Assembly: GCA_030035585.1 (NCBI GenBank)
Contig: CM057461.1
Coordinates: 174,851,624 to 174,915,623, forward strand
Direction: 5' to 3'
DNA length: 64,000 bases
Source: Dugong dugon
Lineage: Eukaryota; Chordata; Mammalia; Sirenia; Dugongidae
The position numbers and the translations under genes are program-made. Below the pieces are notes generated by a model. The model ran no database searches. It was not told the origin of the DNA and saw only the letters and a program-made list of their open reading frames with translations. This document shows positions 11,002-22,290 of this stretch, piece by piece; positions within the stretch are counted from its first letter, which is position 1; every line of letters begins with the position of its first letter.

Positions 11002-11427
11002 GACGCAGGATCGTACGAGCCAGATACCAATCTAGGAAATGACCTCTCGAGGACTATCCAAAACCAAAACAAATACAACACGGAATCAGAGCAGTTAATC
11101 AGTAAATGACAACAACATCAAATCAATAAAAGAGGGAATAAACGGCATAGGTATAGAACCTTCTAATGGAGAGGAAGGCAAGGCAATACCAAGTAATCGT
11201 AGACTACTTCAAACTTTGAAAGATGAGGGTAAAATTCATGGTAACCACAAAGAAAGTTAACAAACGTACTCATTAAAAAAAAGAGGAAAAACATAAAGTC
11301 TCCATAAAAACAAAACCTACCAAAACAAAAGAAATGAAAAAAAAAATCCACAAACAAAAGTAACTCAGCACAAGAGAGTAAGAAGAACAAAGAAAACGTC
11401 AGCACCACAAAAAAAAAGCACTACAAA
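11002..11427 (+). other. L1 inter-ORF spacer
   Basis: An A-rich stretch of about 425 bp between the end of ORF1 and the start of ORF2, longer than the roughly 60 bp in human L1. No protein motif is seen; it ends in an A-run just before the ORF2 ATG. Confidence 0.75.
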
Positions 11428-14400
11428 ATGACAGCAACAAACTCACATCTATCAACAATTACACTGAATGTAAATAGGCTCAACGCACCTATAAAGAGAT
11501 GGAGAGTGACGGAATGGATAAGAAAACAGAATCCATCAATATGCTGTCTACATGAGACACACCTTAGAAACAAAGATGTGAATTTATTAAAAGTCAAAGG
11601 TTGGAAAAAAATATATCAAGCTAACAACTACCAAAAAATAGCAGGAGTGCCAATTCTAATCTCAGATAAAACAGACTTTAAAACAAAATCTACCATAAAA
11701 GACAAAGAAGGAAACTATATAAGGATTAAGGGCATGATCCATCATGAAGACATAACCATAATAAACATCTACGCACCCAATGACAGGGCTCCAAAATACA
11801 TAAAACAAACTCTAACAACACTGAAAAGAGAAACTGAGAGTTCCACAATAATAGTAGGAGACTTCAACACACCACTCTCAGTAAAAGACAGAACAACTAA
11901 GAAGAAACTCAGCAAAGATACAGAAGACCTAAAGGGCACAATCAGCCAACTTGACCTCATAGACATATATAGAAAACTCCATCCAACCACTGCAAAGTAC
12001 ACGTTCTTCTCCAATGCACATGGAACGTTCTCCAGAATAGACCACATCTTAGGCCACAGAGCAATCCTCGACAAGATCCAAAATGCAAAACGTTGAGATA
12101 ATTCGAAGTATCTTCTCTGACTACAATGCCATCAAGGTAGAAATTAACAATAGAAAGAGCAAGGAAAAAAAATCAATTACATGGAAACTGAATAATACCC
12201 TGCTTACACATCACTGGGTAATAGAAGAAATCAGAGATGGAATCAAAAAATTCCTAGAATCAAATGAGAATGAAGACACATCATACCAAAAGCTTTGGGA
12301 CACAGCAAAGGCAGTCCTCAGAGGACAATTTATAGCAATAGATGCACATATCAAAAAAGAAGAAAACGACAATATCAAAACATTAACTACACAACTCAAA
12401 CAAATAGAAAGAGAACAGCAAAAAAAAGCCCAAAATCACTGGAAGAAAGGAAATAGTAAAGATCAGAGCAGAAATCAATGAAATAGAGAACAGAAAAACA
12501 ATAGAAAGAATTAAGAAAACCAAAAGTTGGTTCTCTGAAAGAATCAACAAAATCGACAAACCACTGGCCAGACTGACAAAATAAAAACCGGAGAGGGCAC
12601 AAATAACCCAAATAAGAAATGAAATGGGGGACATTACAACAGAACCAACTGAAATAAAAAGGATTATAACAGAATATTATGAAAAACTATACTCCAACAA
12701 ATTTGAAAACCTAGAGGAAATGGATAAATTTCTAGAAACACACGGCCTACAAAAACTACAACAAAGTGATGTTGAAATCTGAACAGACACATAACAAGAG
12801 AAGAGATTGAAAAGGTAATAAAAAAACTCCCAACCAAAAAAAGCCCTGGCCCAGATGGCTTCACTGGAGAATTCTACAAACCATTTACAGAAGAGATTGT
12901 ACCAGTACTACTCAAGCTATTTCAGAGCATAGAAGAGGAAGCAACACTGCCAAATTCATTCTATGAAGCCAGCATAACGCTGATACCAAAACCAGGCAAA
13001 GATGTCACAAACAAAGAAAATTACAGACCAATCTCTCTCATGAATATAGACGCAAAAATTCTCATCAAAATTCTAGCCAATAGAATTCAGCATCATATCA
13101 AAAAAAAATAATACACCACAACCAAGTAGGATTCATACCAGGTATGCAAGGGTGGTTCAACATTAGAAAATCCATCAACGTAATCCACCACATAAATAAA
13201 AGGAAAGAAAAGAATCCCATGATGATCTCAATTGACGCAGAAAAGGCATTTCACAAAGTCCAACACCCATTCCTGATAAAAACTCTCAATAAAATAGGTA
13301 TAGAAGGGAAATTTCTCAACATAATAAAGCGAATCTATGCAAAACCAACGGCCAACATCATTCTTAATGGAGAGAGGCTGAAAACATTCCCCTTGAAAAC
13401 AGGAACAAGACAAGGATGCCCTTTATCACCACTCCTATTTAACATTGTGCTGGAAGTTCTAGCTAGAGCAATAAGGCAGGAAAAAGAAATAAAGGGCATC
13501 CAAATTGGTAATGAAGAAGTTAAACTGTCCCTGTTTGCAGATGATATGATACTATCCACAGAAAACCCTAAAGACTCCATGAGAAATCTACTGGAACTAA
13601 TAGAAAGATTCAGCAGAGTAGCAGGATACAAGATAAACATTCAAAAATCAGTTGGATTCCTATACACCAATAAGGAGAACGATGAAAAGGAAATCAGGAA
13701 AACAATACCATTTTCAATAGCCCCTAAAAAGATAAAATACTTAGGAATAAATCTGACCAGGGATGTAAAAGACCTATACAAAGAAAACTACAAAACACTA
13801 TGGCAAGAAACCCAAAGGGACCTACATAAATGGAAAAACATGCCATGCTCACGGATAGGCAGACTCAACATTGTGAAAATGTCAATTCTGCCCAAAGCAA
13901 TTTACAAATACAACGCAATCCCGATCCAAATTCCAACAACATTCTTCAAAGAGATGGAAAACCTAATCATTCACTTTATATGGAAAGGGAAGAATCCCCG
14001 AATAAGTAAAGCGCTACTGAAGAAGAAGAATAAAGTTGGAGGACTCACACTACCCGACTTCAGAACCTGCTATACAGCTACGGTAGTCAAAACAGCCTGC
14101 TACTGGTACAACGACAGCTACATTGACCGATGGAACAGAATTGAGAACCCAGATGTAAATCCATCCACCCACGGTCACCTGATCTTCGACAAGGGCCCAA
14201 AGTCCATCAAATGGGGAAAAGACAGTCTTTTTAACAAATGGTGCTGGCAAAACTGGCTATCCATCTGCAAAAAAAATGAAACAGGACCTATACCTCACAC
14301 CGTATACAAAAACTACTTCAAAATCGATCAAAGACTTGAATATAAAGCCTAAAACTATAAAGTTCATAGAAGAAAAACTAGGACCAACACTTCAGGCCTT

Positions 14401-15300
14401 AATACATGGCATTAACAGGATACAAACCATAACCATCAAAGCACAAACACCAACAGATAAGCTAGATAACTGGGATCTTCTGCAAATGAAACACCTATGC
14501 TCTTCCAAAGACTTCACCAAAAGAGTAAAAAGAGAACCTACAGACTGGGAAAAAATTTTTGGACATTACAAGTCAGACAAAGGTGTAATCTCCATAATTT
14601 ACAAGAAAATCCAACACCTCTACAACAAACAGACAAAGAATCCTATTAAAAAATGGGCAAAGGAAATGAACAGACACTTCACCAAAGAAGACATTCAAAT
14701 GGCCAACAGAAACATGAGGAAATGCTCGCGATCACTAGCCATTAGAGAAATGCAAATTAAAATCACAATGAGATACCATCTCACCCGGCATTACTGCCAC
14801 GAATCAAAAACACTGGAAATAACAAATGTTGGATGGGCTGCGGGGAGACCGGAACACTTATACACTGCTGGTGGGAATGCAAAATGATACAACCATTTTG
14901 GAAAATGATATGGCGTTTCCTCAGAAAGCTAGAAATAGACATACCATTCGATCCAGAAATCCCACTCCTAGGAATACACCCTAGAGAAATAAGAGTCGTC
15001 ACTCGAATAGACATATGCACACCTATGTTCATGGCAGCATTGTTCACAATAGCAAAACGATGGAAATAACCTAGATGCCCATCAGCAGATGAATGGATAA
15101 ACAAACTATGGTACATACACACAATGGAGTACTACGCAACGAGAAAGAACAACAATGAATCTGTGAACCATCTCATAACATGGATGCTGAGTGAAATAAG
15201 TCAATCAAAAGGACAAACATTGTATGAGACCTCTATTGTAAAAACCCATGAAAAAGTTCACACACAAGATGTAACAATCTTTCTTGGTTACCGGGGATGA
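11428..15300 (+). pseudogene. L1 ORF2 (endonuclease and reverse transcriptase), broken
   Basis: ORF2 protein nicks target DNA and copies L1 RNA at the nick. The start is the ATG at 11428 (MTATNSHLSTITLNVNRLN). The endonuclease is open to 12096 and shows LHETHL, INIYAPN, VGDFN and SRIDHIL. The frame then shifts (next piece 12083-12481), and a scrambled stretch follows to about 12780. The reverse transcriptase begins near 12790 ([24 protein letters not shown]), shifts again near 13110, and is open from 13144 to 14352 with [18 protein letters not shown] and the catalytic FADD of FADDMIL. Another shift leads to 14276-14887, then the Cys-rich end GTLIHCWWEC near 14850 and MEYYATRKN near 15130; the last stop is TGA at 15298-15300. 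About 1,290 codons, as in human ORF2 (1,275). At least four frame breaks, so no activity. Confidence 0.92.
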
Positions 15301-16412
15301 GAGTGGTGGGGAGAAAACACTAAATAGGCAATAGATAAGTGGTATCTTGGGTGAAGGGTGAGACAGTACACAATACAGGGGAAACTAGCACAACTTGTAC
15401 TAGGAAAGGTCATGGGAGCCCCATAGACACATCCAAACTCCCTGAGGGACTGAATTGCTGGGTGGAGGGCTGTGGGGACCATGGTCTCGGGGAACATCTA
15501 GTTCAACTGGCATGACACAGCTTAGAAAGACAATGCTCTACATTCTACCTTGGTGAGTAGTGTCTGGGGTCTTAAAAGCCTGTGAGCGGCCATCTAAGAT
15601 ACTCCACTGGTCTCATCCTTTCGGGAGCAAGGGAGAATGAAGAGAACAGGATATAAGGAAAAGATTAGTCCGAAGGACTAATTGTCCACAGCTACCGAGG
15701 CCTCTACCAGACTGAGTCCAGTACAGCTAGATGGTGCCCGGCTATCACCACTGACTGCTCTGACCAGGATCACAACAGAGGGTTCTGGATAGAGCTGGAG
15801 AAGGATGTGGAGCATAACTCTAACTCACATAAAAAAGACCAGATTTACCGGCCTAAAGGAGACTGGAGTAACCTCAAGAGTATGGCCCCCAGACACCCTT
15901 TTAGCTCAGTGGTGAAGTTACCTCCGAGGTTCACTGTTCAGCCTGGGAGTGGACAGCCCCGTAAAACCAAATGAGACTAACGAGGTACAGGAGTCCAGTG
16001 ACAAGGGCCAGAAAGAAGAAGGGGATAAGGAAGTTGGTGATAGGGAACCCAAGGTTGAGTAAGGATATTGTTGATGTGTTGTGAGATTGTTAACCATTGT
16101 CATAGGGCAACATTTATAGTAACTGTTAAATGAGAAACTATTTTGTTCTGTAAGCCTTCATCTTAAGTGAGAATTAACAGCACAATTGGAAGAGCGTAGT
16201 CAATGTCCCTGAACTGTGGATGTAGAAATTTTTGAAATGTTGTATCTTTGGCTATGTGTATTTTCACCAAAAAAAAAAAGTTGAGAAGTTAGAGGTTTAA
16301 TATGTTGTGGGGTTGTTAACCAATGTCATAAAACAACATGTGTACTACTGTTTCATGAAAAACTAGTTGTTCTGTAAGCCTTCACCTGAAGTATAATAAA
16401 ATAAAAAAAAAT
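15301..16412 (+). other. L1 3'UTR with a duplicated end
   Basis: About 1.1 kb. The block 16073-16175 (gttgttaaccattgtcat-like ... tctgtaagccttcatctta) recurs at 16301-16395 (ggttgttaaccaatgtcata ... tctgtaagccttcacctga). Between them lies an older-looking terminus with an A-run at 16269-16279. The first 700 bp are homologous to the L1 fragment at 28190-28700. Confidence 0.8.
16395..16412 (+). terminator. L1 polyadenylation signal and A-rich tail
   Basis: AATAAA at 16395-16400 is followed within a few bases by an A-rich tail and then the 3' target duplication at 16413. Confidence 0.8.
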
Positions 16413-16425
16413 AAAATAGAAAAAC

Positions 16426-17694
16426 ATTAGAGAGGAAAACTAAGAGTATACTAAAAGTGTAGCGTCTGTGTTTAATTTCTTACTCAGGTAATCTAAAATA
16501 TATTCAAAGTGAGACTTTTTTGCAGTAAATAGCTTTTTTTTGTTTTTCATCTCACTTTCTCTAATGTCATTCATGATCTTAAGTCTTAAAATTACAGTAA
16601 TTACTATACTTTATTATATTTAAATTATATTTATGAAAATGAATTTCAACCTGTAAATCATAATATATGCTATCTATTGTTATTATATCTAATGGCTCTA
16701 TTAACTAACTGTGCTATTAAAAGTTACATGACTTTGAAATTTGTCAGAAATATTTCATTTTATAGAACTACTTACTGGATTCTATCAAAACTGTACTTAG
16801 GATTCCAAAGAAAATATAATTTTTAAAATCCCAAAATATATGGTACTGCATACAATTATATAAAAGGATTGTCTTAAAGTTAGGAAAATAATTTAAATAT
16901 AAGAATTAAAGATAGAATAATGAAAACAAATTTTAAGCAATTTATAGGTAAATAATACAACTCTATCTACCTACTCTAAACAGCTTAATTCAGGTCTGGA
17001 AAGTGAATGACTGTAGGGGGCTTGATAGAGTATAAAAATTTGGATGCATAAATCTCATTCAGGTTCACTTCCATATGCCCTTAGGACAAAACCAGGCATG
17101 AAGCATTTGCTGTGTTACTGAACTGGGTCATACATGGCAATATTTGCTGTATGGTCCTGTGATGAGGCAGCATGGGGAGAACCAGCTGGCCAAGGCTAAT
17201 GCACCATCTGGGCTGAAAAAATATTGCCAATTCCATTGGCAGAGGAGAAATAGTGAGTTTGTAATCAAGCTATAAATCACAAGCAGGTCTTTTGAGTTCT
17301 CAGTTAAAAGTCTGATATACTGATGTCCTCAATGCATGGGCGACGTCTTGCTTTTTAAATATCACTATTTATATAATGAAACTCTTTTAAATATCAATCT
17401 TTACTAAAAAAAAATTACTAGAAGCACCAATAAGAAACAAATCAGCACGTTAAGAAATATGACTTAGGACATTAGAAAAAAAATGAAGAGAAGACAGACT
17501 AGCTGATAACAGAGCTGTGGTGGAATTCCTGAGTGTCCAAATGACAGATTTTTAACTTTAAAATGTTAAATAAGAGATTTTTCACTGATTACATTATCCT
17601 CATGCATCACTCTGTCCCAAGTGAAAAGGAAATAGGTACACATTCACTTACTCTTTCATATATATACATACAAATTATCATCTACTACACCATC
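16426..17694. other. AT-rich single-copy DNA
   Basis: No gene or transposon is recognised. The segment 17150-17230 is less AT-rich (catggggagaaccagctggc) and might be constrained, but nothing identifies it. Confidence 0.45.
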
Positions 17695-17895
17695 ACAATC
17701 TAGTAGAAAGCACCTGGGCTTTGGAGCCAGGTTAAACCAGAGCTTAAATCCATGTTCTGTTGCTTATTAGTTCTATGGCATTGCACAAGTTACTTACTTA
17801 ATCTTTGTGAATTACAGTGATGTTGCTCTGCTATGGAAAAGATGAAAAACTATATTAAAAGTAACCAGCACATAGTAGTTGTGCAATAAATGATG
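17695..17895 (+). mobile_element. MIR SINE relic
   Basis: Follows the MIR order: gcacctgggctttggagcca, gttctgttgcttattagttc, tggcattgcacaagttactt, and the 3' part ccagcacatagtagttgtgc aataaatg. Confidence 0.75.
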
Positions 17896-18689
17896 GTTAT
17901 GTGATTGTAATTCAGGTAAATAATACATTCTCACAGTCTTTGATTTAAATGTTGTGTGTGTTGTTTCTAATCAGAGTAAATAATACATGAATTTTATCCA
18001 GAAAGCAGAGAACATAAAACTAAAACTTATTAGCTATAAAATTTTGGTCAACCATTCATCAAAGTCAGATTTCATGCGGTCAAATGTTAATGTTTTATTA
18101 TTTTTTAATGTATTTTGTAAGGTTTTCTCAAATGACCTAGGATTGATCAGGCTCTGTTGCCAATCTATAAGAACTTCTGGGATAATCACTAAACAAGCCA
18201 ACTTCAACTGATAGTTACTATTCATTGAGCACTCAGAATGTGAGTAGCCCTATATTAGGTACATTACATATGATATCTCAAATTTAAGCTTTGATAGTAT
18301 ATTAGCAACCATGGGAATCATTATTATGGTCAACATTCAGACTATATTTAGACTTGATCAAGACTGAAGCATCGGCGAAGGCCAGAAAGAAATTACAAAC
18401 CCCTGACAGTTTTCTACTAGTTTCTAGTTGCCAATATGTATATTTCTGGGACAATACAGGAGAATTACAGAATGGAACAAGGAAGCTAATCGAGGAGAAT
18501 GTCCAGGACTGATGATTTTGAATGAGGGAATTTCATCTGCTTTTAATCAAGGAAAATACCTGAGAAATTCAGTTTAAAGGGCCATATATAATTGTTCTTT
18601 GATGATGTGTACAACTATCTCAAGGTCATTTGGAGTAATACCAAAATAAGTGCATTCAAAGCAATATAATTAAATCATTAGGCTCGCTA
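17896..18689. other. AT-rich DNA, possible MIR trace
   Basis: About 18220-18290 (attcattgagcactcagaat, attaggtacattacatatg) resembles the 'ttattgagcacttac...' part of reverse-strand MIR. Otherwise nothing recognised. Confidence 0.35.
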
Positions 18690-19200
18690 ACCCTCTTTCT
18701 CTCTTTATCTGTGCTGGATATTCTCTCCCCAACACCCTCAATCCATTCTCTTCCCTGCTCTGTACCTCCGGAGGCTGGTCCCTTTGGACTGTATCTTGTT
18801 CACCAACTGACTTCCATCAGAATGTGAACAATCTGAGAAAATCTTCAAGAGGAGTTTGAAGAGCAAGAAGAGAAAGACTTCCAGATATTCACTAGGGCTG
18901 GGACCAGGTGAGGCAAGTGAGGCACACAGGGCACAAAATTTAAGCAGGAAGTCACTGTCAGGTGTCAACCACACCCGCCCATTCATCTTTGGCTCCAAAC
19001 CTTTTCACCCCACAACAACTATAGCCTCCTCCAGATAGATTCCCCTCCAGTATTCCAACTCTCACTGGACTCCAGTAACACTGGTCAGCCCTGAGTATGG
19101 TAACAACCTGCCAGTATTGCTAATCTCTCCCTACTATCCCGTACTTATTCATTCCCTCCATCACTCATACTTCTTGATATTAAATTCTCTTTATTGTAGG
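18690..19200 (+). repeat. Ancient interspersed repeat, class uncertain
   Basis: The last 200 bp have the order of a known type of old mammalian repeat end: ctccagtaacac, gagtatggtaacaacctgcc, attgctaatctctcc, then ttaaattctctttattg. I cannot say whether it is an LTR-like fossil or another class. A reverse-strand open frame at 18738-18998 falls inside it and is not a gene. Confidence 0.4.
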
Positions 19201-20047
19201 AACCTTGTTTCATAAAGCTTCATTTCAAAGTTTTAAGTCAACTTACACGTATGTCATTATTCACATCTCAGTGTAAATTTAGAAATACTACCAGTTTTTG
19301 TGTAAACAAATAGTTATAAGCATCACTATTCTTATAAGAAGTGGCTTTAATATTAATTGGCAATGATATATACATCCACTTTAGATTATTTCATCAAATA
19401 AGTCTCTCAGTCTTGATTTAAAAGAAACGTGTGTATGAAACACGTGTACAAAAACAATTTTATTGAAACAAAAATCAATCTGTCTTTGGATTTCATTTTT
19501 TCATTCTTCATCCCTACCCAAAATGACATTTTTAAATATTAATGAAACCTTTGTGATAAAAACAAATCAATCCTGTAGTAAAAGTGTGATCCAGTTTGCC
19601 TGTTTCTTAAAGCTAACAATATATAATTCATTTTTTCATAAATGTTACAGCACTAAAAGAAACAGAAGGTTATAAGAAAGGGATGATATATCTAAAGCTA
19701 ACATTTTCATCTTATGCAAGATAAACCTGAGTGGGTAGACATTAAAAAGGCTTGAAAGACCAGTTAAAACATTATATGATCTATCAGTAAGTATTTAACA
19801 ATAACTTTTACTTATAGCTTTTGATAAATACGTTTAATATTGTAATTATCTAAGATAAAGTGGGAAATGCTTCCAGAAAAAAGTTTAAAAGATGATGAAT
19901 GAAAGGTTTACATAATGGGCACTCAAATATAATTTTAAGTTGAACGGAAATATGTATATTCAATGACCATTAGCAATGATTCTATCATTTATTTTAAAGA
20001 TATTTGTGACTAAACTTCCTTAGAATAGTATATGGAATACTGAAAAT
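19201..20047. other. AT-rich single-copy DNA
   Basis: Nothing recognised on either strand. Confidence 0.45.
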
Positions 20048-20335
20048 TCGATTCTACTTTGAGGAGGTAGCTCTTCCCCAGTCGCATTTTGAGTGCCTTC
20101 CAACTCGACGGGCTCATTTTCCAGCACTATATCAGACAATGATCTGCTGCTATTCATAAGGTTTCCACTGGCTAATTATTTCAGAAGTAGACTGCCAGGT
20201 CCTTCTTCCTAGTCTGTCTTAGTCTGGAAGCTCCACTGAAACCTGCCCACCATGGGTGACCCTGCTAGTATTTGAAATACCAGTGGCATAGCTTCCAGCA
20301 TCACAGCAACATACAAGCCACCACAGTATGACAAA
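20048..20335 (-). mobile_element. RTE LINE fragment, 5' region only
   Basis: Read on the reverse strand it gives ttgtcatactgtggtggctt, gctgtgatgctggaagctat, agacagactaggaagaagg and agtctacttctgaaat, the same 5' block as at 3198-3410. It breaks off after about 290 bp, and no RTE 3' end is attached, which is unusual for a target-primed LINE copy. Confidence 0.7.
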
Positions 20336-21080
20336 ATGACAGATACATTTAAAAAAAGAATATATGTGATACTGATAAATGTAAATTCAGCATAAAATAT
20401 GTGAATTTTGAAACAAAGTTGTTTCAATCTATCTATTAAAAAGTAATAAAACAGCAAACAAGTACAAACAATTCTTATTTGAAAGTGGAAGACAGTGCTG
20501 TAATCTGATGCTTTAATTATATGTTTAAAACGTAAAAGACTGGAAAAATTAACATCACCTTACTATAATTCATATTCACTATTTATTTTTTAAAGTGGGA
20601 TCTTCTGGGCATCGAATTTTTTACAAAGAACTCCATTAAAAGACAATTTGGTCCAGCTCCATAAGTACACATATAGTTTTGAATGTTTAGACTGCTCTAG
20701 GCAGGACACTGTCAATTTTATTGATTCTCACATCTTTTGCTGCTTGAAGATAAGTTATATTTTATACCATTTGGTTAAAGGGACTAGTTTTTACATGGAG
20801 CAAAGAAGTTTCACATGAGCTTCATATCATGGATAAATACAGTCACAAATCGGCTTATCTTTCTGTGTAATCTAATCCAGAAGATAAAAATTAGATATTT
20901 GCTATATTCTAACTTTGCTGTCAGGAATTAGAAAACAACATTCTATGTCTATGATAATACTGTTTTCCTTCAGTAAAAAGAGAAGCTTGAAAGTAGTTTT
21001 CCTTTTTGCAGAGCATGTTTACTTAAGAAACCATACTAGTTCCTTGGCCCTGCCAAGTCCGCAGTGCCCATTAAAGAACT
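20336..21080. other. AT-rich single-copy DNA
   Basis: No transposon, gene or RNA recognised. Confidence 0.45.
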
Positions 21081-21444
21081 TCTGTGTGTGTATGTTGTTG
21101 TTTTTAGCTGCTGTCAAGTCAGGCTCTGACTCATGGTGACTTTATGACCAACAGAACAAAACACCACCCAGTCGGCCCTGCATCAGTTGTGAATCAGACT
21201 GTTGTGATCCATAGGGTTTTCATTGACTGATTTTTTTGAAGTAAATCTCCAGGCTGCTTTCTAGTGCATCTTAGTTTGGAAGTTCTGCTGAAACTTGTTC
21301 AGCATCATAGCAACACACAAGTCTCCACTGAAAGACAGGTGGTGGCTGTGCTTGAGGTTCATTGGCTGGGAATCCAATCTGGGTCTCCTACATGGAAAGT
21401 GAGAACACTACCACTGAACCGCCACTGCCACCTCTGTGTATGTA
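21081..21444 (-). mobile_element. tRNA-Gly-headed SINE with RTE body and tail
   Basis: The element is about 21096-21432, on the reverse strand. The right end carries a tRNA-Gly-like head (actaccactgaaccgcc, reverse of 'ggtggttcagtggtagt'). The middle, gcatcatagcaacacacaag, is the RTE 5' block, and the left end, gctgctgtcaagtcaggctc, is the RTE-type 3' tail. Flanks tctgtgtgtgtatgt (21081) and tctgtgtatgta (21433) look like the target duplication. Confidence 0.8.
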
Positions 21445-21484
21445 TCCTATGTGCTATTCTTCCTTATTTTATACTCCCTGGGGG

Positions 21485-21673
21485 ACTCACTGGAAACCCT
21501 GGTGGCATAATGGTTAAGAGATATGGCTGCTAACCGAAAGGTCGACAGTTCAAATCCATCAGGCATTCCTTGGAAACCCATGGGGCAGTTCTACTACTCT
21601 ATCCTGTAGGGTTGCTATGTGTCGGAATTGACTCAAGGGCAATGGGTTTGTTTGTTTGTTTGGGAAACTCACT
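21485..21673 (+). mobile_element. AfroSINE, short type, with target duplication
   Basis: The SINE spans 21492-21663: ggaaaccctggtggcataat, aaaggtcgacagttcaaatc, ggggcagttctactactcta, tail ggcaatgggtttgtttgttt. Direct repeats actcact at 21485-21491 and 21667-21673 flank it. Confidence 0.9.
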
Positions 21674-22059
21674 ACCTCCTATGTCTTTAACCTTTCTCCA
21701 GATCCTCACTGAAGCCTTTCAGTTTGCAAAACATTCACTAAGAGCTTCAATGAAGGCATTAAAAAACATATTCTTTTGCACAGTTGCCTTTACAAGGTAC
21801 AACAAAATCAAACACATAGCAAAACAATGTTTTTGTTTAGATGGAAATCAGGGGATGAGCATGTTAGTGGATACAGTAGATGTCAGATCAAACAAAGGTT
21901 AACAAAGTTCTAGAAATTGAGAAGCAAGGTTCTAAATAATTGCTTGAAAGAAGTATATGCTATTTTCTTCATCCTGGAAATGACATTATCAATCTTTATT
22001 TATTATATAGAAAATCCCTGTTTCATTGTGAAATGCTTTCCTCCATATGATAAATAATA

Positions 22060-22290
22060 AGAACTAACATTTATTGTGAACTCAGTTTTTCAAATGCCAG
22101 CCATGAGGTTAAAGACTTTACATAGATTATCTTATTTAATCTTCATAACACCTCTATCAGGTAGATGTAAGTATTGATTCCACTTTACAGACCAAGAAAA
22201 TGAAGCATAATTAACAACTTACCCCAGATAATATACAACTAATAATACAAGAAATAAAACCAAACAAGTCAGACCACTATGCTACACTGT
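22060..22290 (-). mobile_element. MIR SINE relic
   Basis: Reverse MIR order: actaacatttattgtgaact, aagactttacatagattatc, ttaatcttcataacacctct, caggtagatgtaagtattga, ccactttacagaccaagaaa. Confidence 0.8.

Larger units (their letters stand above)
9258..16425 (+). mobile_element. Full-length L1 LINE with target-site duplications
   Basis: The element runs from about 9271 to about 16412: 5'UTR, ORF1, A-rich spacer, ORF2, a long 3'UTR, the polyadenylation signal AATAAA at 16395-16400 and an A-rich tail. It is flanked by exact 13-bp direct repeats, aaaatagaaaaac, at 9258-9270 and 16413-16425 (14 bp if the t before each copy is counted). The site TTT/AAAA is what L1 endonuclease prefers. The length, about 7.1 kb, is slightly above the usual 6-7 kb because the 3'UTR contains a second copy of its own end. 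Both ORFs carry several stops or frameshifts, so the copy is inactive, but the unbroken duplication and complete 5' end suggest a lineage-level rather than ancient insertion. Confidence 0.95.

Noticed and set aside
11163-12864. Several reverse-strand frames rich in F, L and S
   Set aside because: All lie antisense to L1 ORF2 or the A-rich spacer; composition is that of complemented A-rich sequence.
18738-19038. Overlapping forward and reverse frames of 60-86 codons
   Set aside because: They sit in an ancient repeat and match nothing recognisable.
21264-21902. Two frames of 89 and 110 codons
   Set aside because: They run through the tRNA-Gly SINE and the AfroSINE at 21492.
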